Positions 54,213 to 64,000 of a stretch of DNA of 64,000 bases are shown here, piece by piece. Positions within the stretch are counted from its first letter, which is position 1. Each line of letters opens with the position of its first letter. Below the pieces are notes generated by a model that saw only the letters and a program-made list of their open reading frames with translations, made no database searches and was not told the DNA's origin. A program made the translations under genes and the position numbers. Origin of the DNA: Epinephelus fuscoguttatus (lineage: Eukaryota; Chordata; Actinopteri; Perciformes; Serranidae); contig NC_064756.1 in assembly GCF_011397635.1 (NCBI RefSeq), positions 39,316,133 to 39,380,132 of the forward strand, written 5' to 3'.

Positions 54213-55933
54213 ATGGCACAATCGCGTTGGAAATGTCACTGCAGTGTCCCGTATTGTTCCAACAACAAGCAAAAACATCCATACTTAAGCTTTCACGAGT
54301 TTCCATCGGATGATTACCTGCGAGCTCGCTGGGTTACAGCCATCAGAAGAGACGAGGGCGCAACGTTCAAGATTCTTCATGGGAGCACCTATGTTTGTAG
54401 TCTGCATTTCAACAATGATGACATTTATTTAACTCCGAAAGGCTTCAGACGTCTTAAAAGGGGGGCTGTCCCGTTGAAGTTTGCCTGGAATGACTGGGGA
54501 ACCAGAGAACAACGGCAGTCGGTGTGTGAAAGGGCCAGTGAGAGACTGGATGTTGACGTTAGGACCGCCGGGGATGCTAACGAGGCAGACGCATCTCCTC
54601 TCCTTGACCATGATTATGCATTTCCACCTCCATCTGGTAAGTTTATGCGCCTCCCAGTTAGTCAATAATATAACTAAATACAATCTAAATGGAAACTTGT
54701 TTAATAGACACTCATAAAAACTTAACGGTGTGTGGGCTAACTTTGCATTAAAATTATGTTGTTTACACTTGCACCTAGCATGTAAAAATATCACAATGTC
54801 CTGGAACCAGTACTTTTCTCATATCAAAGTTGAAAGAGAATGTGGTGTATTGCATAATGCAGATGGGTAATCATGTACCTGATTTTGTTTTATTTTTATG
54901 CTTAGGTACATCAGATGATGTCGGTCAGACAATCATGGAACTAAAAGCTAAAGTGCAGGAGCTACAACTGGAACTTGAACAGCTTACAACACAACAACAG
55001 CAGCCCAAAGTTAACCACTTTTGTGCCTCAGATGAGGACTTCCGCTTCTACACCAGATTCCCATCAGAGGCGGTGTTCATGGTTTTCTGGGAATCAATTC
55101 ATCCATCTGCTTCCAGGCTTTTCTACTGGTCAAAGGCACAGAAAACAGCATTTGGAGCACCAAGCCCCCACCGCAAGCTGCCTCTTATTGACGAGTGCTT
55201 CATGTTCTTCTGCCGCATCGCTGCTGGGTTGAAGGAAAAGGTACTGGCATCAATATTTAATGTCAGTGTATCGACAGTCAGTCGGACCATCCTCACATGG
55301 GCAAGCTACTTATACCAAGTCCTTGGGTCACAGCCTACGTGGATGACTCGGGAGCAGGTACAGGCCACCATGCCTAACAAGTTCCGGCAGTATTGTCCTA
55401 ATGTGAGAGTGATAATCGACTGTACTGAGCTTCACTGTGAGACCCCATCTTCCCTCATCTTAGAGTCTGAGACCTTCTCCAGCTACAAGAACCACACCAC
55501 CTTTAAAGGTTTGATCGGGATCGCTCCTTCCGGTATGATAACATTTATATCCAAGCTGTACACTGGCTCGATTTCTGACAAAGAAATCACCAGAGAATCA
55601 GGTCTAGCACAGTTGCTGTTGCCTGGAGATGGAGTCATGGCTGACAAAGGGTTGTTAATTGAAGATCTGCTGGCAGAGGTAGGGGCAACGCTGATCATCC
55701 CCCCATTCAAAACCACCCCCCAGCTCAGCACAACAGACACACAAAAAACTCAAGCCATTGCCCGCCTAAGAGTGTTGGTGGAGAGGGCAATAAGACGGGT
55801 CAAGGAGTACCACATATGGGATGGAGTTGTTCCCCTCTCCCTGGCAGGCTCCATCAACCATCTGTGGGCAGTGTGCTGCCTGTTGACCCACTACCAAGGC
55901 CCTCTGGACATCCAAAGTGACAAGCCTGTCTAG
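54213..55933 (+). CDS. ISL2EU transposase, THAP plus DDE (intact)
   Basis: Two exons, 54213-54636 and 54906-55933, joined with matching phase by a 269-bp GT-AG intron; 483 residues without a stop. Residues 1-90 are a THAP zinc finger (CSVPYCSNNKQ, FHEFPSDDYLRARWVTA, VCSLHF) that would bind the element ends. A coiled coil follows (IMELKAKVQELQLELEQL). The DDE nuclease fold has a helical part (LPLIDECFMFFCRIAAGL, FNVSVSTVSRTI), first Asp in VIIDCTELHCE, second Asp in GVMADKGLLIED and Glu in VERAIRRVKEYH. The protein should cut and rejoin the element in the nucleus. All key residues are present, so it may be functional. Start chosen at the ATG just before the zinc finger. Confidence 0.92.
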
Positions 55934-55954
55934 CGCTTTGGCTTTTGTTTACTA

Positions 55955-56347
55955 CAGTGGTTCCTAAACTGTGGGCTGGGGCCCACTGGGGGGGCCACTA
56001 AGTTGTTGCAAGTGGGCTGCCAAATCAGTACAATTTTGTGATGGACAGCTCCTTGAAAACTGTAATACTGAAACATGTTGCAGCATTTTCAGTATTACAG
56101 TTTTCAAGGAGCTCCTTGAATGATTTGTGTGTACAGCTCCTTGAAAACTGTAATACTGAAAATGCTGCAACATGTTTCAGATGCTGTGTTAGTGACTGTG
56201 GAGCTTCCTACTTGTTTCCCCTGCACTCTGTTCAGTCCTGAATGTTCGATCGTTATTATAATAACTTCTGAGAATGCATTATGTGGGCTGCAAACATTTT
56301 TGAGAATTTCAAATGGGCCATGAATTGTAGAAGTTTGGGAACCACTG
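55955..56347. mobile_element. hAT MITE with internal hairpin
   Basis: CAGTGGTTCCTAAACT at the left and complement CAGTGGTTCCCAAACTT at the right are hAT ends. The flanks GTTTACTA and GTTTAACG agree at five of eight bases, a decayed duplication. Inside, 56044-56113 is a hairpin ('ccttgaaaactgtaatac') and its left arm is repeated a third time at 56135-56180. It lies just after the transposase stop codon. Confidence 0.7.
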
Positions 56348-56349
56348 GT

Positions 56350-56947
56350 TTAACGTTTTGCATGTTTGTTTTTTTAAATTCATGATTGAGTGGATTTTAG
56401 TCATTTCACGTTTTTTATGGAAAATTCATGTATTGTTTCAATTGCTTCCATGTAATGTGATGCAGTGACCCTGAAACACTAAAATCAAATATTAATGGTG
56501 TCCTATTTGCCTAATGTACTAATAATTTAAAGTACTGCCTCACATTACATGGAAATTTTAAATTCTAATTCCTTGAAAAGTTATGGAAAAGTCTGGAAAT
56601 TTTGTCTATCAAAATGTGTGAAATTATGTGATTCATATTGCACAACCTATACAACTGAACTTTGTGTCAAATCAGCTATTGGCTTATGCAAAACCTTCAC
56701 TAAAGAAACACAGACCCAGCACTGACTCTTTATTTCAGCACCAGCACCAGAGGACAAGGCAGACAGAATGTGGTTAGGTGTTCCAGGTTATACTGACAAA
56801 AGAAAATGTCACCAGTAGCACTTGTTACTGTACTTACAAAATTAAGAGATTAATTTGGAGGTGAAAATAATTGTTAATAAAAAACACATTCCTCATTTAT
56901 GTATAAATTTGGATCAATTAAATAGTACATGTCAAGTACAATAAGAG
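56350..56947. other. Non-coding spacer between the two ISL2EU genes
   Basis: AT-rich, no exon. Probably 3' untranslated and terminator sequence of the two convergent genes. Confidence 0.5.
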
Positions 56948-57233
56948 TGCACTGCAAAAACGTAAAATCTTACCAAAAATATTTCTTAGTTCTAGTCAAA
57001 ATGAATCTGATTACACTTAAAATAAGACTCATTACCTAAAAAGTAACTTTTTTCTAGACAATTTTCACTTTGTCTGCTTACTTCAAGTGAAATTGTCTAA
57101 AAACAAGTTACTTTTTAGGTGATGACTCTTATTTTAAGTGTAATAATCAGATTTGTTTTGACTAAAAATGAGACATTTTGACTAGAAATAAGACAAATAC
57201 TCTTGGTAAGATTTTGAGTTTTTGCAGTGTGGA
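56948..57233. mobile_element. Hairpin MITE, second copy
   Basis: CACTGCAAAAAC at the left and 'gagtttttgcagtg' at the right, with 'attacctaaaaagtaac' pairing to 'gttactttttaggtgat' in the centre. Same family as 15865-16096. Sits exactly at the end of the YqaJ gene. Confidence 0.75.
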
Positions 57234-57387
57234 CTGTTAAAAAATAACAATCACGTTGCTGCCTCATTGCATTGATGGTGTCCTCATCCCTCCAGATCCT
57301 CTGCATTGTGAAATCTGTGTGTGTGTCAGTTACAAAGTCACACCACTCCAGTCCGCTGATGGCAAGTTTAAGTTTATGTTTATTTAC

Positions 57388-57537
57388 TTTATTAATCCCC
57401 CTGAGGGGAAATTCAATGTTTTCACGCTTGCTTGTCAATTACACACAGGTCTGAAAGATACACACATGCACAAACAGGACCTATACATGCACAAGGTGGA
57501 GGGGTGTCAGGGTGGGGGAGACTGAGCTACTGCCGCC
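57388..57537 (-). mobile_element. tRNA-derived SINE
   Basis: The minus strand starts GGGCGGCAGTAGCTCAGTC, an A-box-like tRNA head, and ends 'gaatttcccctcaggggg' then 'attaataaagtaaataaac', a tail type shared by fish LINEs and SINEs. It interrupts the YqaJ gene. The body is short, so the copy may be internally deleted. Confidence 0.6.
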
Positions 57538-58989
57538 CCCTGGCTCTGAACCTGCCAGTAATATCTGTGACTCTTCTGAGTGGCCTGCCCTCTGACTGGT
57601 GTTAGGTGCTTCACCACAGCAACAGAGTCAATGTCACAGCATTTCACTTCCACCAGTCCAAATGGTGTAGTTTTAGTTGGGTCAAAAACTTTGCCATCTG
57701 GGCTGGCACCAAGGTGAGGTGCATCTGGATGCACAATGAACCCGCAAGAATAAACAGACACATTGCACTCTTCAGAAAACTGTTTTAAAATCTCAGGCTC
57801 CTGCTAAGTTCAGACCTCTTCTCATTGTCAGGGTTTGGGGTGCTTCTTTGAGGATGCGGGAAGCCAGGGCTTTTGCTGAGGACTCAACACGTACATGACA
57901 TGCCCCCCTGAACCTGCTGGCTGTCACTCTTGGCCGTCGTACTTGGACCCACACAGGGCTGTCAGACTGGTCCCTGGTCTCAGCCTCCATGGCAGCAGAG
58001 AATTCACGAGACACCTTCAGACTCTCAAGGAGATAATGCTGCTCGTAGTTAGGCGTGAACTCAAAAGTCGGCTTGAAACTTGTAGTCTTCAACTGGCAGC
58101 TGAGGAAATTCTGGAGCATTTGGATGTTTTATAATTTCCCTAGTAGCCTCTAGGGAGCACTGGTATGATAAAACAGATCCAAAGGGCACAGGACCAAATT
58201 TGGACTCCACCATGGTGAGTTTCTCAAGTCCATGAAGAGTCTTGCAGATTCCTGGCTGTGGCCAGATGTCCCTCAATTTCAATACAAACATTAATACCAG
58301 ATTGAAGTGATGATTTTATTTTGTCGTCAGGATATATATAGCCAGGTGAGCTTGTAATTACAAGGCTGCAAATTAATGCTGAACAAACAACGACTCAGAT
58401 TAAACAATAATTAATGAAAAAACAATTAGCTAAAACTATGTACTATATATCTGTTTAAAACAGATACTGAAGATGTATTTGACTATTTGCTATATTATTT
58501 GCTTTTTAGTAGCAACTACAATTGTGAGGGAGTGGATTTATTTGCAGATGTTTGGAGTTGCATTCATAGGTTGATTCACCTGAATATGCTGCATATAAGG
58601 TGGACTTAACACCTGACTTCACACCAATTTTGCCCCTCAATTTTGGTTTGGAAACCAACATCACGTCAGCTGACATGGCCTGATCCCCTGTCAAAAGAAA
58701 ACAAAGACAGTAAAGTTGTGTACTTGAAAATCCTTCCTCTTTCTTATAACAATTGCATTTACCTAGTTTTGATTCCTGACCTGGGTCCGAGGCCTATGCC
58801 AGGTCTACAGTCTGTCTGTGCATGTCACATGCAGTGGAACCACCTTGTAATTTAAAGTGCTGAAATGGGCACTTTGATAGAGAAGCCCCACCAAATGATT
58901 CCAAAGGGCTCTCCCGGCAGCACAGGAACAAGAAGTGGACCGCACCACTATAGGAACCGTGGCAGCTTCCAATGTGATCTGTTGAGAGA

Positions 58990-59043
58990 ACACACACACA
59001 CACACACACATACATACATACATACATACATACACACATACAT

Positions 59044-59115
<72 letters not shown>
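58990..59115 (+). repeat. Compound (CA)n(CATA)n microsatellite
   Basis: CA runs around CATA repeats in an intron of the YqaJ gene. The long Cys/Val frames on the minus strand are artefacts. Confidence 0.95.
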
Positions 59116-59117
<2 letters not shown>

Positions 59118-59691
59118 CAACCTGAGATCAAGAACATAGGACATAGGACATTTATGGCATAAAAAATAATTTTTGGCTGCTCTCTTTTCCCCATTGATCT
59201 GTGGCATCTTGCTCGAATTGCCACCTCTCCATCTACTATCTCCGACACTGCATATATCCGGGGAAAAGATTAGAATTATGTTAATACAAAACAATTTATT
59301 TACAATTTAAAATAAACTCAACATGTCCAGAGATCGTTAAACGGTGAGCTTGCTTATAGTTAGTCCAGGTAGCCAGTTAACATTAGCCTAGCGTTAGCCT
59401 AGCATCGGTAACTTACCTTGATAGTCGAATAAGTAGCTTTCCACAAAGAACTTGTAGCTTTTGTCAAGTTTTGAACTTGATGTTAATGGAAAAAAAATCG
59501 GCGATTCTATTAACATCAGCCATTGTAGTCCTCGGCAAGTTGCGGAGTGACTCGTTGAAACAAAATTCGTCCATCGTATGACCAAAGACGATGGTATCTT
59601 TGGTATGACCGGCACTGAGGGTAACCCGGAAGTAAACATCCCCGGAGTTTGACTACTTCCGCTTTCATGATGCGCAGCGTCAGAAGGGCCT

Positions 59692-60470
59692 ATTCTGAAA
59701 GGAACTACTGCAGCCTCAACCTTCACCTCCTAAGACGATGGTAAAGTCATGGGTATAACCCAAAGCCAGCCGGAACCCGGCTCAGGACGAACGGAGTGAA
59801 ACAACGAGTCGAGATGAAAATCTGTTAGAAGCTAATGCTAGCCGCAAGATCGTGTGCTCCGAGAGGGCGGTGACGGCGATGCTAGGTTGACCCAAGCCGA
59901 CAAGAGACGCTGCTGCTGGGCATGGAGGAAAGAATTATCTCCAAACTATCCGCCCAATTATCTGCTGACCGGGCCATAATTGATCGACACGTGAGACCAT
60001 TCAACAAATGGAAACCTCCACCGGCCTCTCCTATAGGATGTTCTTCCCAGCCAGGCTCCAAGTGGTGGATAAGAACAGACAAAGACACACTTTTGCCACT
60101 CCGGCAGAGGTGACATCCTTTTTGGACATGGACAAACGCATGTAAATATCGCAACCAGGTTACATAAACAAACTGAGAGCCTTTAGGTGGTGAGTCTTCC
60201 CCACCCAACTCGGTTTGTTTTCCCACTTTATTGCCACTTACCCTTTCTTTTAATTATTTATTTATTTATTTTTATGCTTGTTAAATGCTACCGATAATTT
60301 AAAATAACACCTGAGTTACGGCCTTGGGTTAGGCTGCCTCGTCAGAGGCCGCCCATTTTATTTTATTTATTTATTTATTTTTCTTCATGTTTACAAATGG
60401 GGATATAGATAGCGCTAATAACTGGGGACCAAAGGACAGTGGCTTTTTGTCTCACTGTAGAGATGACCTC
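59692..60470. other. Unclassified, possibly old LINE leader
   Basis: The phrases 'caaccaggttacataaac', 'ctgagagcctttaggtgg' and 'gtgagtcttccccaccc' resemble sequence I associate with the region before ORF2 in fish L1-type LINEs, but no coding motif confirms it. A T/A-rich 'tttatttattta' stretch occurs at 60250-60380. Confidence 0.3.
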
Positions 60471-60495
60471 TTCTTCTTCTTCTTCTTCTTCTTCT
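60471..60495 (-). repeat. (GAA)n tail of the LINE
   Basis: On the minus strand the LINE ends in about eight GAA units, a simple-repeat tail of the kind seen in I-group LINEs, rather than poly(A). Confidence 0.7.
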
Positions 60496-60578
60496 GGAAG
60501 AATTCTAATGGAATTCCGGCAGGCTGTACACTAAATTGTGTAATGCTGCCCTCCACAGGTCAGATTGATCTATTCAGT

Positions 60579-63500
60579 TTAGATTTTCTGATACAGTCCA
60601 GCTGACTGGAGAAAAAGAATTATTGCTTTTCCAATTAGATGGAAGTCCGCATCAGAAGAGAATATAGATTTGAAAGAAAAGGAAGAAAAACCCAACTTAG
60701 ATAACTCCCTAAACATCTGCTGTCTTTCACCCCAATATTTATTGCACTCAAACATTACATGCTGCAGTGTCTCCAACTTCCCACACTGGCAGAGACCATT
60801 TAGGTTCTTGCCTATTGTATTGAGGTTGCTGGCCAGACCACAATGCCCCAGTTTTAAATGAGTTAAGACCACATCATCCTTTCTTCCAGTTTTAATCTGT
60901 AGCCTCCTTCTTTTAACAGATGGCTGCAGGGAAAAGTAATGTCTGCCACGTTGGTCTTCTCTCCATTCTTTTTGCCATTGTTCCTCTAATTTTTCTTTGC
61001 CAACTTGAAAGCACTCAGGCTTCCCAAGAAACACATTAACATACTCATTAACCTCATTATATGTCTTTATGTTTTCAAGAGAGGATACATGAACTTCAGG
61101 TTCAGGCATAAGCCAGAGAGGGACAGGGGAACAGAGAGATATGCACATCCTGTCTTCTTCAAGCCCAAAGGTCGAGGCAAGCTTTTTAATATGACTAAGG
61201 AAGTTTGACCTCCTTTCATTACCAACAAATTCCCAACAGTTTTCCAAAAGACATTTAGCAAATGGGACACATTTAATAGTACACAATTTATACCAATAAT
61301 GGAGCCCAAGCTTATCTCTCCTTATTCTTAGAGGAGCCTCCCCCATTTCAACAAGCAGAGCTGGTATTGGAGTTGTTCTGAAAGCTCCACAACATATTCT
61401 TAGAGCTTTGGCCTGAAGCCGATCCAACTTCTCAAGCACAGATTTGGAGGCTGAGCCAAATACAACACATCCATAGTCTAAAGTAGGCCATATCATTGCT
61501 CTGTATATCATTAGCAATGTCTCTCTTTCAGCCCAGTCACATCCGGCTAAGCTTTGAAGAATGTTGATTATTTTCTCACATTTAAAAATAGTTTTATCAA
61601 TGTGGGTTCTCCATGTTAGCCTCTCATCCAACCACACACCCAAAAATTTAAAATTGCTAACTCTTTCTAGATAGCTCCCATACATTGTAAGGTTTAGAGG
61701 GGGAACCTTCCTTTTTAGGCCAAAAACCATAAATTTACTTTTGGGTGCAGAGATTTTAAATCCCCACTTGTCTGCCCACTTAACAACCTGATCTAAGGCC
61801 TGTTGTGTTTGACAGAACACGTGATGCATGTTTTTCCCTCATCTGCAAACAATGATTTACCAAACCCTTGTTGAACATTTTCAAAGATATCATTTATCAT
61901 AACATTAAAGAGAACTGGACTAATAACTGAACCTTGCAGTGTACCATTTTCAACCACAACAATTTCAGATTCAATACCTTCTATTCTCACTTGAATAGTT
62001 CTATGATTAAGGAAATCCTTAATCCAATAAAACATTCTGCCATGAACGCCAGCGTCATGCAGCTTCATCAGCACACCCTTCCTCCACATGGGGTCATATG
62101 CTTTCTCTGTATCTAGAAAAACACAGATCACAGCTTCTTTATTTATAATAGCTTTCTTTATGTCCTGGTCAAGGACAGCAACAGAATCCATTGTGTTTCT
62201 GCCAATTCTAAAGCCATTTTAATAATTAACAAAAAAAATTATTAGATTCAAGAAAGTGCATCAACCTATTTGTAACCATTCTTTCCATTACTTTACACAT
62301 GACTGATGTTAATGCTATCGGTCGATAGGATGATGGAGAAGATGGATCTTTTCCGGGCTTCAAAATTGAAACAACCAATGCATGTTTCCATTTTGTTGGT
62401 AACATTCCAGCCTCCCAAACATAATTATAGAGTGCCAACATTTCTTCAAGTGCTCCCTCTTCTAAGTGTTTAAGCAGTTCATAGCTTATTCCGTCCTGAC
62501 CTGGAGTAGTATTTAACCCAGTTTTTACTGCATCTTTAAGCTCTTTTAAAGAGAAAAACACATTATATGACCTATTCCTTTCACCTACATAATTCAATTT
62601 CCATTCAACTGCTGTCAGAAGCTCTTCTCTTTCTCTCAACCCTTCATGCCCTAGGCTTTTTGAAATATGCACATCTTGGAAAGTTTTAACACACATATCT
62701 GCCTTGTCTTTACTAAAAGTGGCCTCAGTGTGCCTGTCCTTTAGAACTGGAATTGTTGTTTTAACTACTTTTCCTGACATTTTGTGAATTCTAGACCATA
62801 ATTGTTTGGCTGGGGTGTCTGGTCCTAGCGTCCCACAAAAGTTTCTCCAACATTTCCTTTTTGCGTTCTTGACAGTTTTCCTCAACAACGCACAATAACG
62901 CTTGTATTTTATGACATTTTCCTGGGAAGGGTTCTTATGTAATTTTTTAAACGGAAGTTTCCTCATGCTTATAGCTTTGCTACATTCACTATTCCACCAT
63001 GGAACTATGGCTCGCTCTTTAGGGATCTTTCTAAAGGGGATTGCTTCTGAAGCAGCAGTCAAGATCATTGCTATTAAAGAATCGTTAAAATCATCAATTG
63101 ACCCATCACTGCAAACACTCTCTAAGCCTGCAGCTATCCCTTCTTCAAACTTATCCCACTTTGCTCTAGAGAAATCAAATCATTTGGCTCTGTCCTCTGA
63201 TTTCTTTATGAGAGGTCTTCCAAACTTGGATAAAACTGGGAAGTGATCACGTCCCATTGAGTCTTTACTCAAGACACTCCACTCCCCTACCCTTGCAAGA
63301 GCCGGTGGAGCCAGAGTCAGATCTAAACATGACATTTTAGAAGTTTTAATTTCAAAGCGGGTCGGTTGTCCATCATTTATTATAACTAAATTAGAGTTAT
63401 CTAACAATTCCTCTATTATTTCCCCGTTTGTATCTCTATCCTTACTTCCCCACAGAGGGTTGTGGGCATTGAAATCTCCTACCCAGATGACTTGCGAGCT

Positions 63501-63962
63501 GCTAGCCTTACTCATTATGTTCTCTAGTTCTGATAGAATGAGGGGCTTACAAGGATTATAAAAATTAACAATGCATATTTTCCCCTGGGGGCTCCATACC
63601 TCAACAATTAGATTTTCAAAAGACGTATCACATTCACAAATTCTATATTGCATATTGGACTTAACAAAAGTAGCACATCCTCCTCCTGGCCTGTCATTCC
63701 TGTCCTTACGCAGGCATACATATCCAGGAATAATAAAATCTAGACGAGGCTTTAACCATGTCTCCTGGATACAAATTAGATCAGGTTTTATCTCACACTC
63801 TCGAGCTAGCTTTTTGAGTTCCTGACCATTGGCGATTAAACTCCTTGCATTCCACTGAAGGATGCAGAACATCATAAATATTTTAAACATCATCATAATC
63901 TTCAATGAAGTCACCCTCCATCCATATCCAATGTAGCTTGTCTTTTCTTGGCTTGACCTCAT
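60579..63962 (-). pseudogene. LINE ORF2: endonuclease and reverse transcriptase, inactive
   Basis: The endonuclease has WNARSLIANGQ, CIQETWLKP, WVGDFNAHNPLWG and GRDHFPVL, followed by an in-frame TGA (TGG expected) at 63180. The RT has WWNSECSKAI, TTPGQDGISYELLK, SSYRPIALTSVMCKVMER, then a frame change in a T run and a stop near 62215. It continues FLDTEKAYDPMWRKG and GTLQGSVISPVLFNVMIND, and SLFADEGKT where FADDG is expected: a short deletion removes the second Asp of the active site. The C-terminal region (CQCGKLETLQHVMFECNKY, a CCHC-like finger) is open to 60579. Confidence 0.85.
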
Positions 63963-64000
63963 GTACTCATATAGAGATTGGGGAGCAAAGACTTTCAGAC

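Larger units (their letters stand above)
57236..59523 (-). pseudogene. YqaJ-type nuclease gene of ISL2EU, decayed
   Basis: Minus-strand exons: 59417-59523 (MADVNRIADFF, then a one-base frame change to KLDKSYKFFVESYL), about 59122-59247, 58763-58978 (SWIM-like zinc finger CSCAAG...NHLVGLLYQ with the third Cys replaced by Trp, and a stop in place of Gln before TWHRPRTQ), 58580-58687 (KSGVKSTLYAAYSG) and one long exon from about 58270. That exon has FGSVLSYQCS, RVTASRFRGACHVR, HPDAPHLGASPDGKV and LVEVKC, the Asp and Glu-x-Lys of the YqaJ nuclease. Further frame changes occur near 58065 and 57795, and a SINE splits SHRYYWQVQSQ from GLEWCDFVTDTHTDF. YqaJ folds as a restriction-like exonuclease. 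Its part in transposition is unknown. Confidence 0.8.
54073..59691 (+). mobile_element. ISL2EU-type DNA transposon
   Basis: Terminal inverted repeats: 54104-54150 (ccggaagtagtcaaactcc, gatgtttacttccgg) mirrored at 59625-59670, extending outward with gaps to GGGTCTATTCTG on the left and complement AGGCCCTTCTG on the right. AT lies outside each end (54071-54072 and 59692-59693), the 2-bp duplication expected of this group. It encodes a THAP-DDE transposase (plus) and a convergent YqaJ-type nuclease gene (minus), the two-gene plan of ISL2EU elements. Two MITEs and a SINE have inserted inside. Confidence 0.85.
60471..64000 (-). mobile_element. I/Jockey-group LINE, 5' end beyond window
   Basis: Endonuclease and reverse transcriptase order on the minus strand, ending at a GAA tail. 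The 5' part with ORF1 would lie to the right of 64000. The wording of the endonuclease (ILQWNARSLIANGQELKK) and RT fits the I/Nimb/Jockey group rather than L1. Distinct from the LINE at 48704-53645. Confidence 0.8.

Noticed and set aside
58794-59294. Cys/Val-rich frames on the minus strand
   Set aside because: They translate the CA/CATA microsatellite in an intron of the YqaJ gene.
59883-60226. 114-residue minus-strand frame
   Set aside because: No recognisable domain, and the region resembles LINE leader sequence in the opposite orientation.

Overview
This window reads as a teleost fish chromosome made almost entirely of mobile DNA. The evidence is the mix of families: Ginger-type integrase transposons, hAT, Harbinger, ISL2EU, Tc1, L1-type and I/Jockey-type LINEs, THAP-domain exons, hairpin MITEs and long CA/GT/GA/CT microsatellites. 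Genes are intron-rich with GT-AG junctions. I see no prokaryotic operons, no CRISPR array, no LTR retroelement and no clear single-copy housekeeping gene. All calls come from reading the sequence; no database search was run.

Layout. 1-7.7 kb: a frameshifted THAP exon, inverted-repeat clusters, a hAT MITE with an 8-bp target duplication, and two tandem repeat units, the second split by a TA-flanked element that itself holds a hAT element. 7.75-23.5 kb: two Ginger-like elements lying head to tail, probably sharing one CCGG target. Ginger A (7751-12500) carries integrase, Ulp1 protease and PHD exons on the plus strand. Ginger B (about 12505-23467) carries the same gene on the minus strand, has terminal inverted repeats of about 0.6 kb with a tRNA-like sequence in each, and has been invaded by a hAT, a LINE fragment, a Harbinger and a Tc1. 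23.7-24.0 kb: a clean THAP exon. 25-34.5 kb: further Ginger-like sequence (C, D and a non-autonomous one), a Tol2-like hAT, and MITEs. 36.8-40 kb: BED/hAT remnant, a shared 5' repeat and unassigned exons. 40.3-46.2 kb: a 15-exon minus-strand gene of unknown function that looks like a large transposon-borne gene with a zinc-cluster exon and an RNase-H-like core. 46.85-48.69 kb: a giant foldback element with a small Ginger-like MITE in one arm. 48.7-53.6 kb: a near full-length L1-type LINE. 54.07-59.69 kb: an ISL2EU-type element with an apparently intact THAP-DDE transposase and a decayed YqaJ nuclease gene. 60.5-64 kb: an I/Jockey-type LINE running off the right edge.

How parts relate. The strongest theme is repeated insertion of TGT...ACA elements into CCGG (or CCAG) with 4-bp duplications, and nesting that allows relative dating. 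The ISL2EU transposase is the one complete protein-coding gene I can read without a break (483 residues over two exons). The 15-exon gene and the integrase-Ulp1-PHD genes are read as exon chains but look broken. Relative ages: the hAT, Harbinger, Tc1 and LINE insertions inside Ginger B are younger than B. The L1 LINE is younger than the foldback element, because its target duplication includes the foldback end.
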